From the NCBI GenBank assembly GCA_022113835.1, contig JAILWY010000022.1, forward strand, positions 1,922,001-1,986,000: DNA of 64,000 bases, written 5' to 3'. The DNA comes from Atopsyche davidsoni. Lineage: Eukaryota > Arthropoda > Insecta > Trichoptera > Hydrobiosidae. Under the pieces are notes generated by a model. The model had not been told where the DNA came from. It saw nothing but the letters and a program-made list of their open reading frames with translations, and ran no database searches. Shown in pieces: positions 43,303 to 54,259 of the stretch. Numbering within the stretch: position 1 is the first letter of the stretch; each line of letters starts with the position of its first letter. The position numbers and the translations under genes were made by a program.

Positions 43303-43427
43303 TTAATACTTTTTATTGGAGCCCAGTTTCGCCAATCATTCACGTTGGAATTATCAAACAGAGTTGGGACTGTTTGATAATGCCAACGCGAAAAGTTGGC
43401 GAAACTGGGCATCAACAAAAATTAATA
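43303..43427. mobile_element. Fold-back MITE with TTAATA flanks
   Basis: Inverted arms 43310-43335 and 43396-43421 match at about 23 of 26 positions (core GCCCAGTTTCGCCAA is perfect). Inner arms, around CGTTGG...TTATCAAACA and TGTTTGATAATGCCAACG, continue the pairing almost to a 7-base loop. TTAATA is present on both sides. About 115 bases, non-coding. Confidence 0.7.
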
Positions 43428-43845
43428 TGTGGAAAAATCACTTAAGTATTTTTATTTATAACAAAAATGTACGCGGAATGCGGAATGGAAATTATAAAAT
43501 ATATGGAAAAGTCGATAGTAATTTTTTCATTAATAAATTTTAAATTAAAATAAATCTACAACTTCACTCTATAAAATATGACTAAGAATGAATATTTTGA
43601 AAATTCTTTCGGTGCTGAAACTGCCAGCAGATTTCAGTTTTCTTCTGGATGAAGACCCGATGTACAGTACTCCAGCTCTTAATGTAGCTGCGTAATTGAG
43701 TAAATACAGTTTTGGACCGGAAAAAATATTTTTCTGTGTATATGCTACTACGTCAACCCGTTTTCATGAGAAAGCATAAATACTGAAATATCTTTCGGGT
43801 ACTTACATCCACGAAGGCAGCCTACTTCTCGGAACTAGGGAAGCA

Positions 43846-44226
43846 AAACTGTTAGGCCACCTTTGGTAAATATTGTGTCCTTTGTCGCTTAAGTCAGCGA
43901 GCCAACATCATTAACAGTGCATCAGCGTAGTCATTATAGCGCAGGTTGTATGCTTAGGCTCGCAAGTTTCTTTGTCCGCCTTTCATACAAAGGCACACAA
44001 ACTGTAGGCAAAAAATTACCTCTAGGCGAGTCCGAATTTACAAATGAAATATTCAGTGGCTTCAGAAACGCTAAGAGGGTCTTCAAAAAAGAAAAAATCA
44101 TGCAACGTATTGTAAACAACAAAAAAAAATTGACTCATGCTAAAAATATTTTCATGTAAGTTTTACTGCCGTGTTTTATTGAAATAAAAAAATTTTTGGA
44201 TCAAGATTTTTATTGCAATTTATCGA
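43846..44226. repeat. 3' flank of array copy A, duplicated at 48627-49006
   Basis: Nearly base-for-base the same as 48627-49006, starting at GCCACCTTTGGTAAATATTG. It is the common 3' flank of copies A and B. Copies C and D carry a different flank. Confidence 0.85.
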
Positions 44227-47200
44227 TCAAGAAAGATGACATCCTTCTCTTTTTCCATATAAGGCTTGAAGTTCAGGCACTACTTTAGTTCGAATCATTA
44301 CGTGTGTCCTTGCCGAGGTCTTCTCTCGTGCGCTATCGAAATGATATTTTTTGATTCCAGCTCTGTGCACAGAGAATATGTTGTTGAGGATGACGAAGTC
44401 GTAGTCCAGCAGGCACATGATGTAGGTCTAAAAAACAAGTTGACAACACGGATTCATCGACCGTGATACTAAACACCAGCTTCAGCATATGTGAAATCAA
44501 GAAGCTAATTTTTTAGATCACTCAAGCTTGTTACTATCGTAAAGCTCCAGTAAAATTCAAAAAGCAAACACTTGGTATTTTGTTAAACCAAAGCTTAAAA
44601 TATGTAGACGTTTGTAAGTCATTGAATGACTCAGTCATTCTTAATGGAGTTGAAACCTCAATGCGAAAAATCAAGCGGCAGAAATGTGGTTTTGTAAGGG
44701 AATCTGTAAACACCACAAATGAGGGAGTCTTGCATAGAATGCGCAAATAAATAGAACTCCTGGCGATGGGAAAAAAGCGTAGTCTGACCATATTTTCAGA
44801 TATACTGAATATAGTCTACTGCAGCTGTATAATCCAGGGTAAAACCCAAGCAAAATGAAGCATTGGATGATGGAAAGTAACGGGGATGCAGAATTTGCGC
44901 CAGCGGCTGGTAGATACGACTGGCTCAGGATATATGGTCACCAACCTCCCCATAGGAGAGGTACTTTAAGGAGAAGAAGAATGACTTACGTGAACAAGTT
45001 TGTCCATTTTACCCTCCCATGTGAACCTCTCGTCGTAAAACGGCTCGTCTTGCGTGCCGATATACACCGGCTCCCAATCTTTGAACTTTCCCAGTCTCTT
45101 GGCAATGTGAAAGACTTCCAACCCTGAAAAATATTGAAATATTTAATAATCCAAATAAGAAAATTATTTGTTGATTATTCACACACGTAACCGCGAAAAT
45201 AATCCTTCAAATTTTTTGACGCTTCCGCTTCTGGCAATCAAAGCGCTGTAGCCAATTCAACCACTGACTGATAATAGAAATTCCTTAAATCAATTGTGAA
45301 ATTCATATAATTATTAAATATTGAATGCCTCGTGCTTAAAGTGCAAATATAGATTTTTATTATCAGTGTACGCATTATTTACACATAAAATTATGGATAT
45401 CAACTTTTAATTAATTTTTTTAATAGCAATACTATAAATATTGTTATTTTGTATCGTCCCCTGCATAGCTGAAGGACGACTGCAAAACTATTATCCAGTA
45501 TGTATTATTTATATAGCCCGAGATCCTACAGTGATTGAGGACTATTCTGAGGGAGTAGTGTATAAGAGAGACCTTCATACAGAAGTGTACTTACGGTTGG
45601 TTTCGTTAGTGAGAAGCCACTCGTGTGTTTGGGGCACATCATGGCATGCTTGGCACACGAACTTGTGAAATGTCACAGCTGTTTTGTTTCTGATCATTTC
45701 AATTACTTGCATTTTGTTAACAGGAGGCTGAAAAAGGCGATTTCTGTGTCAACTCCATTATATCGGCTGTCTTGAAATAATATAAATATTCCGCAGAGTC
45801 AATAAGAACTCTTCCGCCCTGTAGAGTCAACCATACCACTGCTGGGCGAAGAAGCTTCGCTGCTCCAGTGACACATTCCTGTTACTTCCGGGCTATTTTA
45901 TTAAAAAAAGTGATAATTACAATAAGATAAAACGAAGTATCAATATTATTTACTTATAGCAAGCCAGAAATTGAAATATTGCTAGAAATATATTTTTTTT
46001 TTTAGATATTTTTGACAGAATGTTCTTTCGATTTACAGATCATAAAATTATTGATTAAAAGTTGATAATTTAAATTAATTAATTATCTCGTATTGTTGCT
46101 GCCCAATAGTAAATAAACTCTGGCAATAAGAACTGATACTCCAGCAGGCTGCAGAAACAAGGTACTATCAGGACACATCACTCTATTACCGATCCTTCAC
46201 ATACGTTCATATGTGTTTAAAGTAGAAAAATACTGAAGACTTACTTGAAGTCCTTCTTTTATTTCAAAAACGTTAACCGGAAAGACTCTTCGATTGGGAT
46301 TATTTAATTCCTTCGGTTTTCGGGCCAAAAAGTTAAGGAACTTGTTAACCTGAAATAAAAAAAAAACACACAGTAAACATTAAAAATATTTATCGTAATA
46401 TTGTAACTTTGTAATGTTGAATAGAGTGTTTAAAATTCAATTGATATTGAAATGTTTATATATGCAATACTGTTGAAGTGTTACCATCCCAGGGCTGGGG
46501 TAGAGTTCTATGTCTGATACAAGCACATAGTAAGTGAGAGCTGCGTCTCTCGCGATGTTCCTTCCAAGATTAAGGGTGTACTGTAAGGAGTTGAGGCGCC
46601 TGTACGAATTACTGGCGTTGAAATTCACGTATGGAGGGTCCACAGAGCAAGAAGACTTGGTAGACAGCAGTGATGTCATATCCGGCACCTGAAAACAATT
46701 CCCCAGTAGAGAGTTGATTGACAACTTCCAAATCAACATTAACACAAAAAAAAATAAGTGAGAATTAAGACAGGGTGTATGACATTTAATATCATAAAAA
46801 AGTATTTTAGGAGAGGCACTCGGAGAAGAAGAAACAAGACTCACTTCATCAGGCGTGTGGTCGGACGGAAAGTACAGGTGGAAGGACACGAACTTCTTTA
46901 TGAGTTCAGATTGAGAGGAGCAGTCACGCAGGTAGCGGATGCTTGCAATCGTGAGGTTAAAGTCGCTTCCAGGAGCGAGCAAGGACACGCTGATTGGATT
47001 CCTCCACCTGAAATGACAAGAAAATTCCTGAAAATATTTGAATTGCACCTTCTTCATCGAGTGCCTCTCTTCAGAGGGAATCGGCAACCATTTCACTGAG
47101 AATAACTCATGCTGAGTCAGTGTTCATGGTTTTCTAAGGGGAAAATAGTGAAGTGGATCCTTCTACATCGCAGTTTTGTATTGCAAGGAAAAGTCTGTGT

Positions 47201-47996
47201 TGCTGCTGCCCAAAAGCAATATTATATAATCCATTCCTTACAAAGATTTTGCGTTTAGATCTGATATTCCTTCTGCAGCAAGCTACAAAAAAATAGCAGG
47301 ATCTCTCCAGAGTACATTCTTTCACAATAATTCTAAGACCACTACTCCATTACTGATCCCTTACACACGCTCAGGGTATAGAATGGCAGCAATGCATAAA
47401 CAATAGAAGGCTATGCACCTGTACCGCTGTAATCAAGTGAGAATTTGGCATTCACATGCAAGTGGAACCGATGCGCCTATATTGCTAGGTGCTATAGAAT
47501 ACATGTTTTAGAAAATAAAAAACCTTTTGATTAGTGGTTCGATGTTATCTAAGAACGTGAAGTCTCCGTGAGTGGCAAAGGTGATCGTCTCGTGGCAGGA
47601 GAGCTTCTCGATGTCAGCCTGCACATAGTTGTACAGGACCCAGTAGTCGCCCTGCTGCTTGATGACGGGCTTCGAGGTCTTGTCCACGCAGCCCATGATG
47701 GTGGCGAGCTCCTCTAGTGTGGTGGTCGTCAACGTGTTCTCGTCGGACTCATCGTCTGCATCTTCGATCTCCTCATTGTCGGGGTTCTCCTCGTCGTCGA
47801 CTACCTGCTGAGCTTGCCCCAGGGTTGTGTCCACTCCCCGGATCAGCTGTTCTCCATCAGCCACGAGCTCGTGGTCCGGGGCTTCGGTGAACGTCTTCCT
47901 GCCTGTATTGACGACTGACGAGGTCACCGCGTACACAACAATACCAACCACTAATATAATTACAAACTTAGTGATTACATTTGTCCGTGAAATCAT
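44227..47996 (-). CDS. B4GAT1-like glycosyltransferase (GT49), array copy A
   Basis: Type II Golgi membrane enzyme of the family that includes beta-1,4-glucuronyltransferase 1 (xylose acceptor in alpha-dystroglycan glycans). The insect paralogue's substrate is unknown. Exons: 47524-47996, 46845-47007, 46485-46688, 46245-46349, 45595-45727, 44990-45123, 44227-44427; 470 aa. A non-coding first exon ends at 48227. Features: short cytoplasmic tail, one membrane segment (about residues 7-28), an acidic Glu/Asp-rich stem (about 55-90), GDYWVLYNYV, ATHGDFTFLDN, the metal-site region LVSDIELYPSPGM, the CxxC in KFVCQACHD, DERFTWEG, and FVILNNIFSVHRAGIK near the C-terminus. The DxD motif of the human enzyme is D-I-E here. 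A minus-strand AATAAA lies at 44208-44213. Confidence 0.9.
44580..44980 (+). mobile_element. RTE-like RT fossil in intron 7 of copy A
   Basis: Plus-strand broken frames read as the C-terminal part of an RTE-type LINE protein: a DSVILNGVETSM phrase (compare VLLYGVETW in live elements), TTNEGVLHRMRK, then a basic tail. The same relic is at the same place in copies B (49360-49780), C (54620-55015) and D (62640-63060). Confidence 0.55.
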
Positions 47997-48226
47997 CCTG
48001 AAAAAATATGCATATACATATATATAACAATACGAGTGTATTACACTACTTATAATATTTCGCATGATTTATAATATATTACGTTTTTTGAGTTCACGCA
48101 AGGAGGATTAGTGTTCGCTTTAATACAGAACTCACTGCAACTAACTACCGATTGTGATATCGAAAAAATATATATTAAGATTGATTTATTTATTTTAACC
48201 GGCCAAATATCGTTTTAATGACTTAC

Positions 48227-48481
48227 GTGTCGCTGGAGAGTTGTAAAATCGCTCGCTTACTATAGGGATATGTGTTGATATTAATATAATCAATATACAT
48301 TGGGAAGTGATTCATGCTTTTATCTGAGAACAGATTGTTTGTGATAAGAATTTATCTTTTCCGTGAAGCAACGTTTGATTGGGTAGATCCCAATCAATTA
48401 TTTTTAATGATAATCATTAAACATATATTTGGGCATACTTTTTTTATTATTATTCAATATTTTTTAAATATATATCAGAGG
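48227..48481. promoter_or_regulatory. Head-to-head promoter of array copy A and the lysozyme pseudogene
   Basis: The minus-strand non-coding first exon of copy A ends at 48227. Some 250 bases away the broken lysozyme exon starts on the plus strand. The plus-strand side resembles the promoter region of the intact lysozyme gene (41580-41844). Confidence 0.45.
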
Positions 48482-48626
48482 ATGAGGGTCTTCCTTACGT
48501 GTCTGAGCCTGGCTCTGGCATGCCGTGGCGGGGCAGCGAGAGTCTTCAACCCGGCGTCCCTGGCCAGAGAGCTGTACAGTTTAGGGTTTCCCAAGTTTCC
48601 CATCGTTTCCCACGATTGTAACTATA
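48482..48626 (+). pseudogene. Truncated lysozyme copy (promoter and exon 1 only)
   Basis: The start MRVFLTCLSLALACRGGA and the mature start through ELYSLGFP are almost identical to the intact lysozyme exon 1, including the missing first cysteine. After that, 13 bases are replaced by a short TTTCCCA-rich insert. The donor gtaagt has become gtaact. The sequence then jumps to the copy of the 43846 flank, so exons 2 and 3, with the whole catalytic region, are gone. Confidence 0.9.
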
Positions 48627-49006
48627 AACTGTTAAGCCACCTTTGGTAAATATTGTGTCCTTTGTCGCTTAAGTCAGCGAGCCAACATCATTAACAGTGC
48701 ATCAGCGTAGTCATTATAGCGCAGGTTGTATGCTTAGGCTCGCAAGTTTCTTTGTCCGCCTTTCATACAAAGGCACACAAACTGTAGGCAAAAATTACCT
48801 CTAGGCGAGTCCGAATTCACAAATGAAATATTCAGTGGATTCAGAAACGCTAAGGGGGGTCTTCAAAAAAGAAAAAATCATGCAACGTATTGTAAACAAC
48901 AAAAAAAAATTGACTCATGCTAAAAATATTTTCATGTAAGTTTAACTGCCGTGTTTTATTGAAACAAAAAAATTTTTGGATCAAGATTTTTATTGCAATT
49001 TATTGA

Positions 49007-52000
49007 TCAAGAAAGTTTACATCCATCTCTTTTTCCATATAAGGCTTGAAGTTCAGGCACTACTTTAGTTCGAATTATTACGTGTGTCCTTGCCGAGGTC
49101 TTCTCTCGTGCGCTATCGTAATGATATGTTTTGATTCCAGCTCTGTGCACAGAGAATATGTTGTTGAGGATGACGAAGTCGTAGTCCAGCAGGCACATGA
49201 TGTAGGTCTAAAAAACAAGTTGACAACACGGATTCATCGACCGTGATACTAAACACCAGCTTCAGGGTCTTATACGTGAAACCAAGAAGCTTATTTTTTA
49301 GATCACTCAAGTTTGATACTAGCGTAAAGCTCCAGTAAAATACAAAAAGCAAATATTTGATCTGATTGAACCAAAGCTTAAAATATGTAGACGTTTGTAG
49401 GTCATTGAATGACTCAGTCATTCTCAATGGAGTTGAAACCTCAATGCAAAAAATCAAGCGGCAGAAATGTGGTTTTATTAGAGAATCTGTAAACACCACA
49501 CATAAGGCAGTGTTGCATAGAATGCGCAAATAAAGAGAACTCTTGGCGATGAGAAAAAAAGCGTAGCTTGACCATATATTCAGAAATACTGAATATTAAC
49601 TACTGCAGCTGTAGCATTCAGGTTTAAATAAAAGCAAAAAGAAGCATTGGATGATGGAAAGTAACGTGGATGCAGAATTTGCACCAGCGGCTGGTAGACG
49701 GAAGTACAGATACGACTGGCCAAGGATATATGGTCTCCAACCTCCTTATAGGAGAGGTACTTTAAGGAGAAGAAGAATGACTTACGTGAACAAGTTTGTC
49801 CATTTTACCCTCCCATGTGAACCTCTCGTCGTAAAACGGCTCGTCTTGCGTGCCGATATACACCGGTTCCCAATCCTTAAACTTTCCCACTCTCTTGGCA
49901 GTATGAAAGACTTCCAATCCTGAAAAACATTGAAGTATTTAATAATCCAAACAGTGCAAAGACAGATTTTTATTATCAGTGTACGCATTATTTACATATA
50001 AAATTATAGCAATACATTAAATTTTGGTATTTTGTATTGTCCCCTATATAGGTGAAGGACGACTGCAAAACTATTGTCCAGCGTGTATTGTTTATATAGC
50101 CCGAGATCCTACAGTGATTGAGGACTATTCTGAGGGAGTAGTGTATAAGAGAGACCTTCATACAGAAGTGTACTTACGGTTGGTTTCGTTAGTGAGAAGC
50201 CACTCGTGTGTTTTGGGCACCTCATGGCATGGTTGGCACACGAACTTGTGAAATGTCACAGCTGTTTTGTTTTTGATCATTTCAATTACTTGCATTTTGT
50301 TAACAGGTGGCTGAAAAAAGCGAATTCTGTGTCAACTCCATTATATCGGCTGTCTTGAAATAATATAAATATTCCGCAGAGTCATTAAGAACTCTTCCGC
50401 CCTGTAGAGTCAACCAAACCACTGCTGGGCGAAGAAGCTTCCCTCGAAGACACATTCCTGTTACTTCCGGACTATTTTATTAAAAAAATGATAATAACAA
50501 TAAAATTGGTAAATGGAGTCAATACTCCATTTACCTTAAAAAATATTGCCAATTACAATAACCTAATCAAGTATTAATTTATTGGCTTGCTATTGCCAGA
50601 AATGGCAATAGCCAGAAATTGAAACTAGTCAAACAATTTTTTTTTTAGATATATTTGACAGAATGCTCTTTCGATTTACAGTATCATAAGATTATTGATT
50701 AAAAGTTGATACTTTGATTAAATTAATTAACTCGTATTGTTGCTGCCCAATAGTATAACTGATCAAAACTCTGACATTAAGAACTGAGACTCTTTCTGCA
50801 CCGGGCTGCAGAAACAATAGCAAGAACCTCCCATCTCTACAAGGTCCTTTCAGGACACGTCCTTCTTTCAGGACACGTCATCTTTTTACTAATCTTTCAA
50901 ACATAAAAAAGTTTAATACTGAAAGCTTACTTGAAGCCCTTCTTTTATTTCAAAAACGTTAATCGCAAAGACTCTTCGATTGGGATTATTTAATTCACTC
51001 GGTTTTCGGGCCAAAAAGTTAAGGAACTTGTTAACCTGAAATAAAAAAAAAAAGTAAACATTTAAAATATTTGAGGTAGTATTTAAGTTTACTTTGTAAT
51101 GTTGAATAGAGTGCAAGAATTCAATTGATATTGAAATGTTTATATTTGCAATACTGTTGAAGAGTTACCATCCCAGGGCTGGGGTAGAGTTCTATGTCTG
51201 ATACAAGCACATAGTAAGTGAGAGCTGCGTCTCTCGCGATGTTCCTTCCAAGATTAAGGGTGTACTCTAAAGAGTTGAGGTGCCTGTACAAATTACTGGT
51301 ATTGAAATTCATGTACGGAGGGTCCTCAGAGCAAGAAGACTTGGTAGACAGCAGTGATGTCATATCCGGCACCTGAAAACAATTCTCCAGTAGAGAGTTG
51401 ATCGACAACTTCCAAATTAACATTGACACCAAGAAAAATTAAATGAGAATTTAAACAGGATGTATGACATTTGACACCTTAAAAAGGTATTTTAGGAGAG
51501 ACACTCGGAGAAGAAGAAACAAAGACTCACTTCATCAGGCGTGTGGTCGGACGGAAAGTACAGGTGGAAGGACACGAATTTCTTTATGAGTTCAGATTGA
51601 GAGGAGCAGTCACGCAGGTAGCGGATGCTTGCAATCGTGAGGTTAAAGTCGCTTCCAGGAGCGAGCAAGGACACGCTTATTGGATTCCTCCACCTGAAAT
51701 GACAAGAAAATTCCTGAAAATATTTAAATTGCAATTTATTCATCGAGTGACTCTCTTCAGAAGAAATCGGCGACCATATCACTGTGCATATACATGCTGA
51801 GCCAGTGTTTATGGTTTTCTTAGGGGAAAATAGTGTAGTGGGTTCTTCTAAATCGTAGTTTTGTATTGAAAGGAAAAGTCTGCGTATTGCTGCTGCCCAA
51901 TATAATTATTGTATAATCCTTTTCTTACAAAGCCTTGGCTTTTAGATCTGATATTCCTTCTGCAGAAGCTACATAAAAAAATAGCAGGAACCTCTACTTC

Positions 52001-52692
52001 CAGAGCACATCCCTCCATAATCATTCCAAGTCCACTACTCCATTACTGATCCCTTACACACGCTCAGGGTATAGAATGGCAGCAATGCATAAGCAATAGA
52101 AGGCTATGCACCTGTACCGCTGTAACTAAGTGAGAATTTGGCTTTCACATGCAAGTGGAACCGATGCGCCTATGTTGCTAGGTGCTATAGAATACATGTT
52201 TTAGAAAATAAAAAACCTTTTGATTAGAGGTTCGATGTTATCCAAGAACGTGAAGTCTCCGTGAGTGGCAAAGGTGATCGTCTCGTGGCAGGAGACCTTC
52301 TCGATGTCAGCCTGCACATAGTTGTACAGGACCCAGTAGTCGCCCTGCTGCCTGACGACAGGCTTCGAACTCTTGTCCACGCAGCCCATGATGGTGGCGA
52401 GCTTCTCTAGTGTGGTGGTCGTCAACGTGTTCTCGTCGTCTGCATCTTCGATCTCCTCATTGTCGGGGTTCTCCTCGTCGTCGACTACCTGCTTATCTTG
52501 CCCCAGGGTTGTGCTGCCGAACGGGTCGACTCCCTGGATCAGCTGTTCTCCCTCAGCCACGAGCTCGTGGTCCGGAGCTTCGGTGAACGTCTTCCTGCCT
52601 GTATTAACAACTGACGTGGTCACCGCGTACACGAGAATACCAACCACTAATATAAGAACACCCTTAGTGATTACACTTGTCCGTGGAATCAT
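49007..52692 (-). CDS. B4GAT1-like glycosyltransferase (GT49), array copy B
   Basis: Same seven coding exons and phases as copy A: 52217-52692, 51531-51693, 51169-51372, 50931-51035, 50178-50310, 49786-49919, 49007-49207; 471 aa. A non-coding exon 1 ends at 52919. It differs from A mainly in the acidic stem, with a PFGS insertion after GVD and a lost Ser-Asp-Glu-type triplet near the end of the Asp/Glu run. The motifs ATHGDFTFLDN, SDIELYPSPGM, the CxxC of exon 6, DERFTWEG and the C-terminal LNNIFSVHRAG are kept. The stop is 4,780 bases from that of copy A and the 3' flank is shared with A, so A and B are the youngest pair on the left. Minus-strand AATAAA words occur at 48988-48993 and 48999-49004. 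Confidence 0.9.
50508..50615. repeat. Two perfect short palindromes in intron 5 of copy B
   Basis: A 12-bp stem with 4-base loop at 50508-50535 (GGTAAATGGAGT, CAAT, ACTCCATTTACC) and a 9-bp stem near 50589-50612 (GCTATTGCC, AGAAAT, GGCAATAGC). Neither is in the matching intron of copy A. Confidence 0.7.
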
Positions 52693-52929
52693 CCTGAAAA
52701 AAATATGCATATACATATATATAACAATATATTACACCACCTATAACATTTTGCATGATTTATAATATATTACGCTTTTTGAGTTCACGCAAGGAGGATG
52801 AGTGTTTGCTTTAATACAGAACTCACTGCAACTAACTACCGATTGTGATATTAAATATATATATATTTAGATTTAATTATTTATTTTAACCGGCAAAATA
52901 AACGTTTTAATGACTTACGTGTCGTTGAA

Positions 52930-54259
52930 GAGCTGTAAAATCGCTCGGTTACTATAGGAATATGTGTCAATATTTTTACTATCTTCTGCTTGTCGTGATG
53001 AACGGAAAAATTAAATAATAAACATTTTACAATGAAACGCTTTAAAAAGGTACATAATTCTGAACTATACAGTGTGGTATTAAATTAGTTTCCATTCATT
53101 CTTTAGGGCACACGATATTGTGTTTACGTTTTTATTGGGTTTTTTCAAGGAGTATAATTGTTTGCTTTAACACAAACTCACGGTAATAAACTATCGGTTG
53201 AAATATTAAAAAAAAAAAAATGTTTAGATTTATATATTTATTAATTTTAACTAATATTAGACAAGTTTCAAAGAATGTCGTTACAATGTGTTAATATATT
53301 CTTATGCCTGTTGTGATAGTGGAAATTAAAAATATCATTTAACATTCTTTACAGAGATTTCCACTGTACTGAGAACAAAACAATTTATAGAACTTATATG
53401 TAAACGTGTCATAATTGAAGGTGAAAAAAATATTTATTTACTAAAAATAATAGTTAATATTGACTACACGACTTGCCTTCTATTCCTTTCCATTACGTAT
53501 AGCAGAGTGGTGTTATTAAGATTATCCGATTTTGGATGTCTTGCAGAGTTTTAAGTTCGATTGCATGAAAATTAAAGCGTTTTTTTAAATACTAAGTTAA
53601 AAATTTAATCTAAAATATTGTATTATTAAACACGTAAACAATGTAAAAAATTAAACACGTGCAATTAGTATTTAAACTATAAAAAGCTCCATCTTTGTAC
53701 ATCACTGAAAACTTATTATCATCATAGAATAGTTACCATTTTATTTGATGTTTTCAACAGATGACGTTTTTTATTTTTAGGTACCGTGAATATTCTCGGT
53801 AACTGATTTTTCTATCTAATCTGTTGCTCTATTGGCTGCCATTCTGTGCTGTGGGCGTGTGTAAAGGATCGGTAATGGAGTAGTGGTTTTGGGAAGCTCA
53901 GAAAAAACTTAAAATGGTTTTCGATCTCCCCTGAAGTGAGACACTTGGGTAAGAATATTTTGTTTGTCTGATATGAAAAACAGTGTCGATTACTTTGATA
54001 TGACGTCATGTGTGCATTCTTTAAATAACGCTGTCGCATTTATTATGTATGATCACTTTGACGCTATGACATTACGGAATAAACTGCATGACTTCACGTA
54101 ATAACCCTCGCTTCAACGAATTTCCTCCGACTGGTAAAGATTACAAAGTAATCTTTTACATTACTACTTTTACGTTATTCGGTGAAACAGTTATCAATCT
54201 CCTCTGCTAAGAAGCCTTTGAAAAATAATTATAAAATATAACAAATGATAATTTATTGA
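52930..54259. other. Spacer between array copies B and C
   Basis: No gene. The B-proximal part resembles the region upstream of copy C (58100-58350). The C-proximal part (about 53680-54259) matches 61680-62293 downstream of copy D and includes an inverted piece of the array's intronic dispersed repeat. Confidence 0.5.

Noticed and set aside
52373..52765. 130-codon serine-rich plus-strand frame
   Set aside because: Antisense of the acidic stem exon of array copy B; composition explained by complementing Asp/Glu codons.
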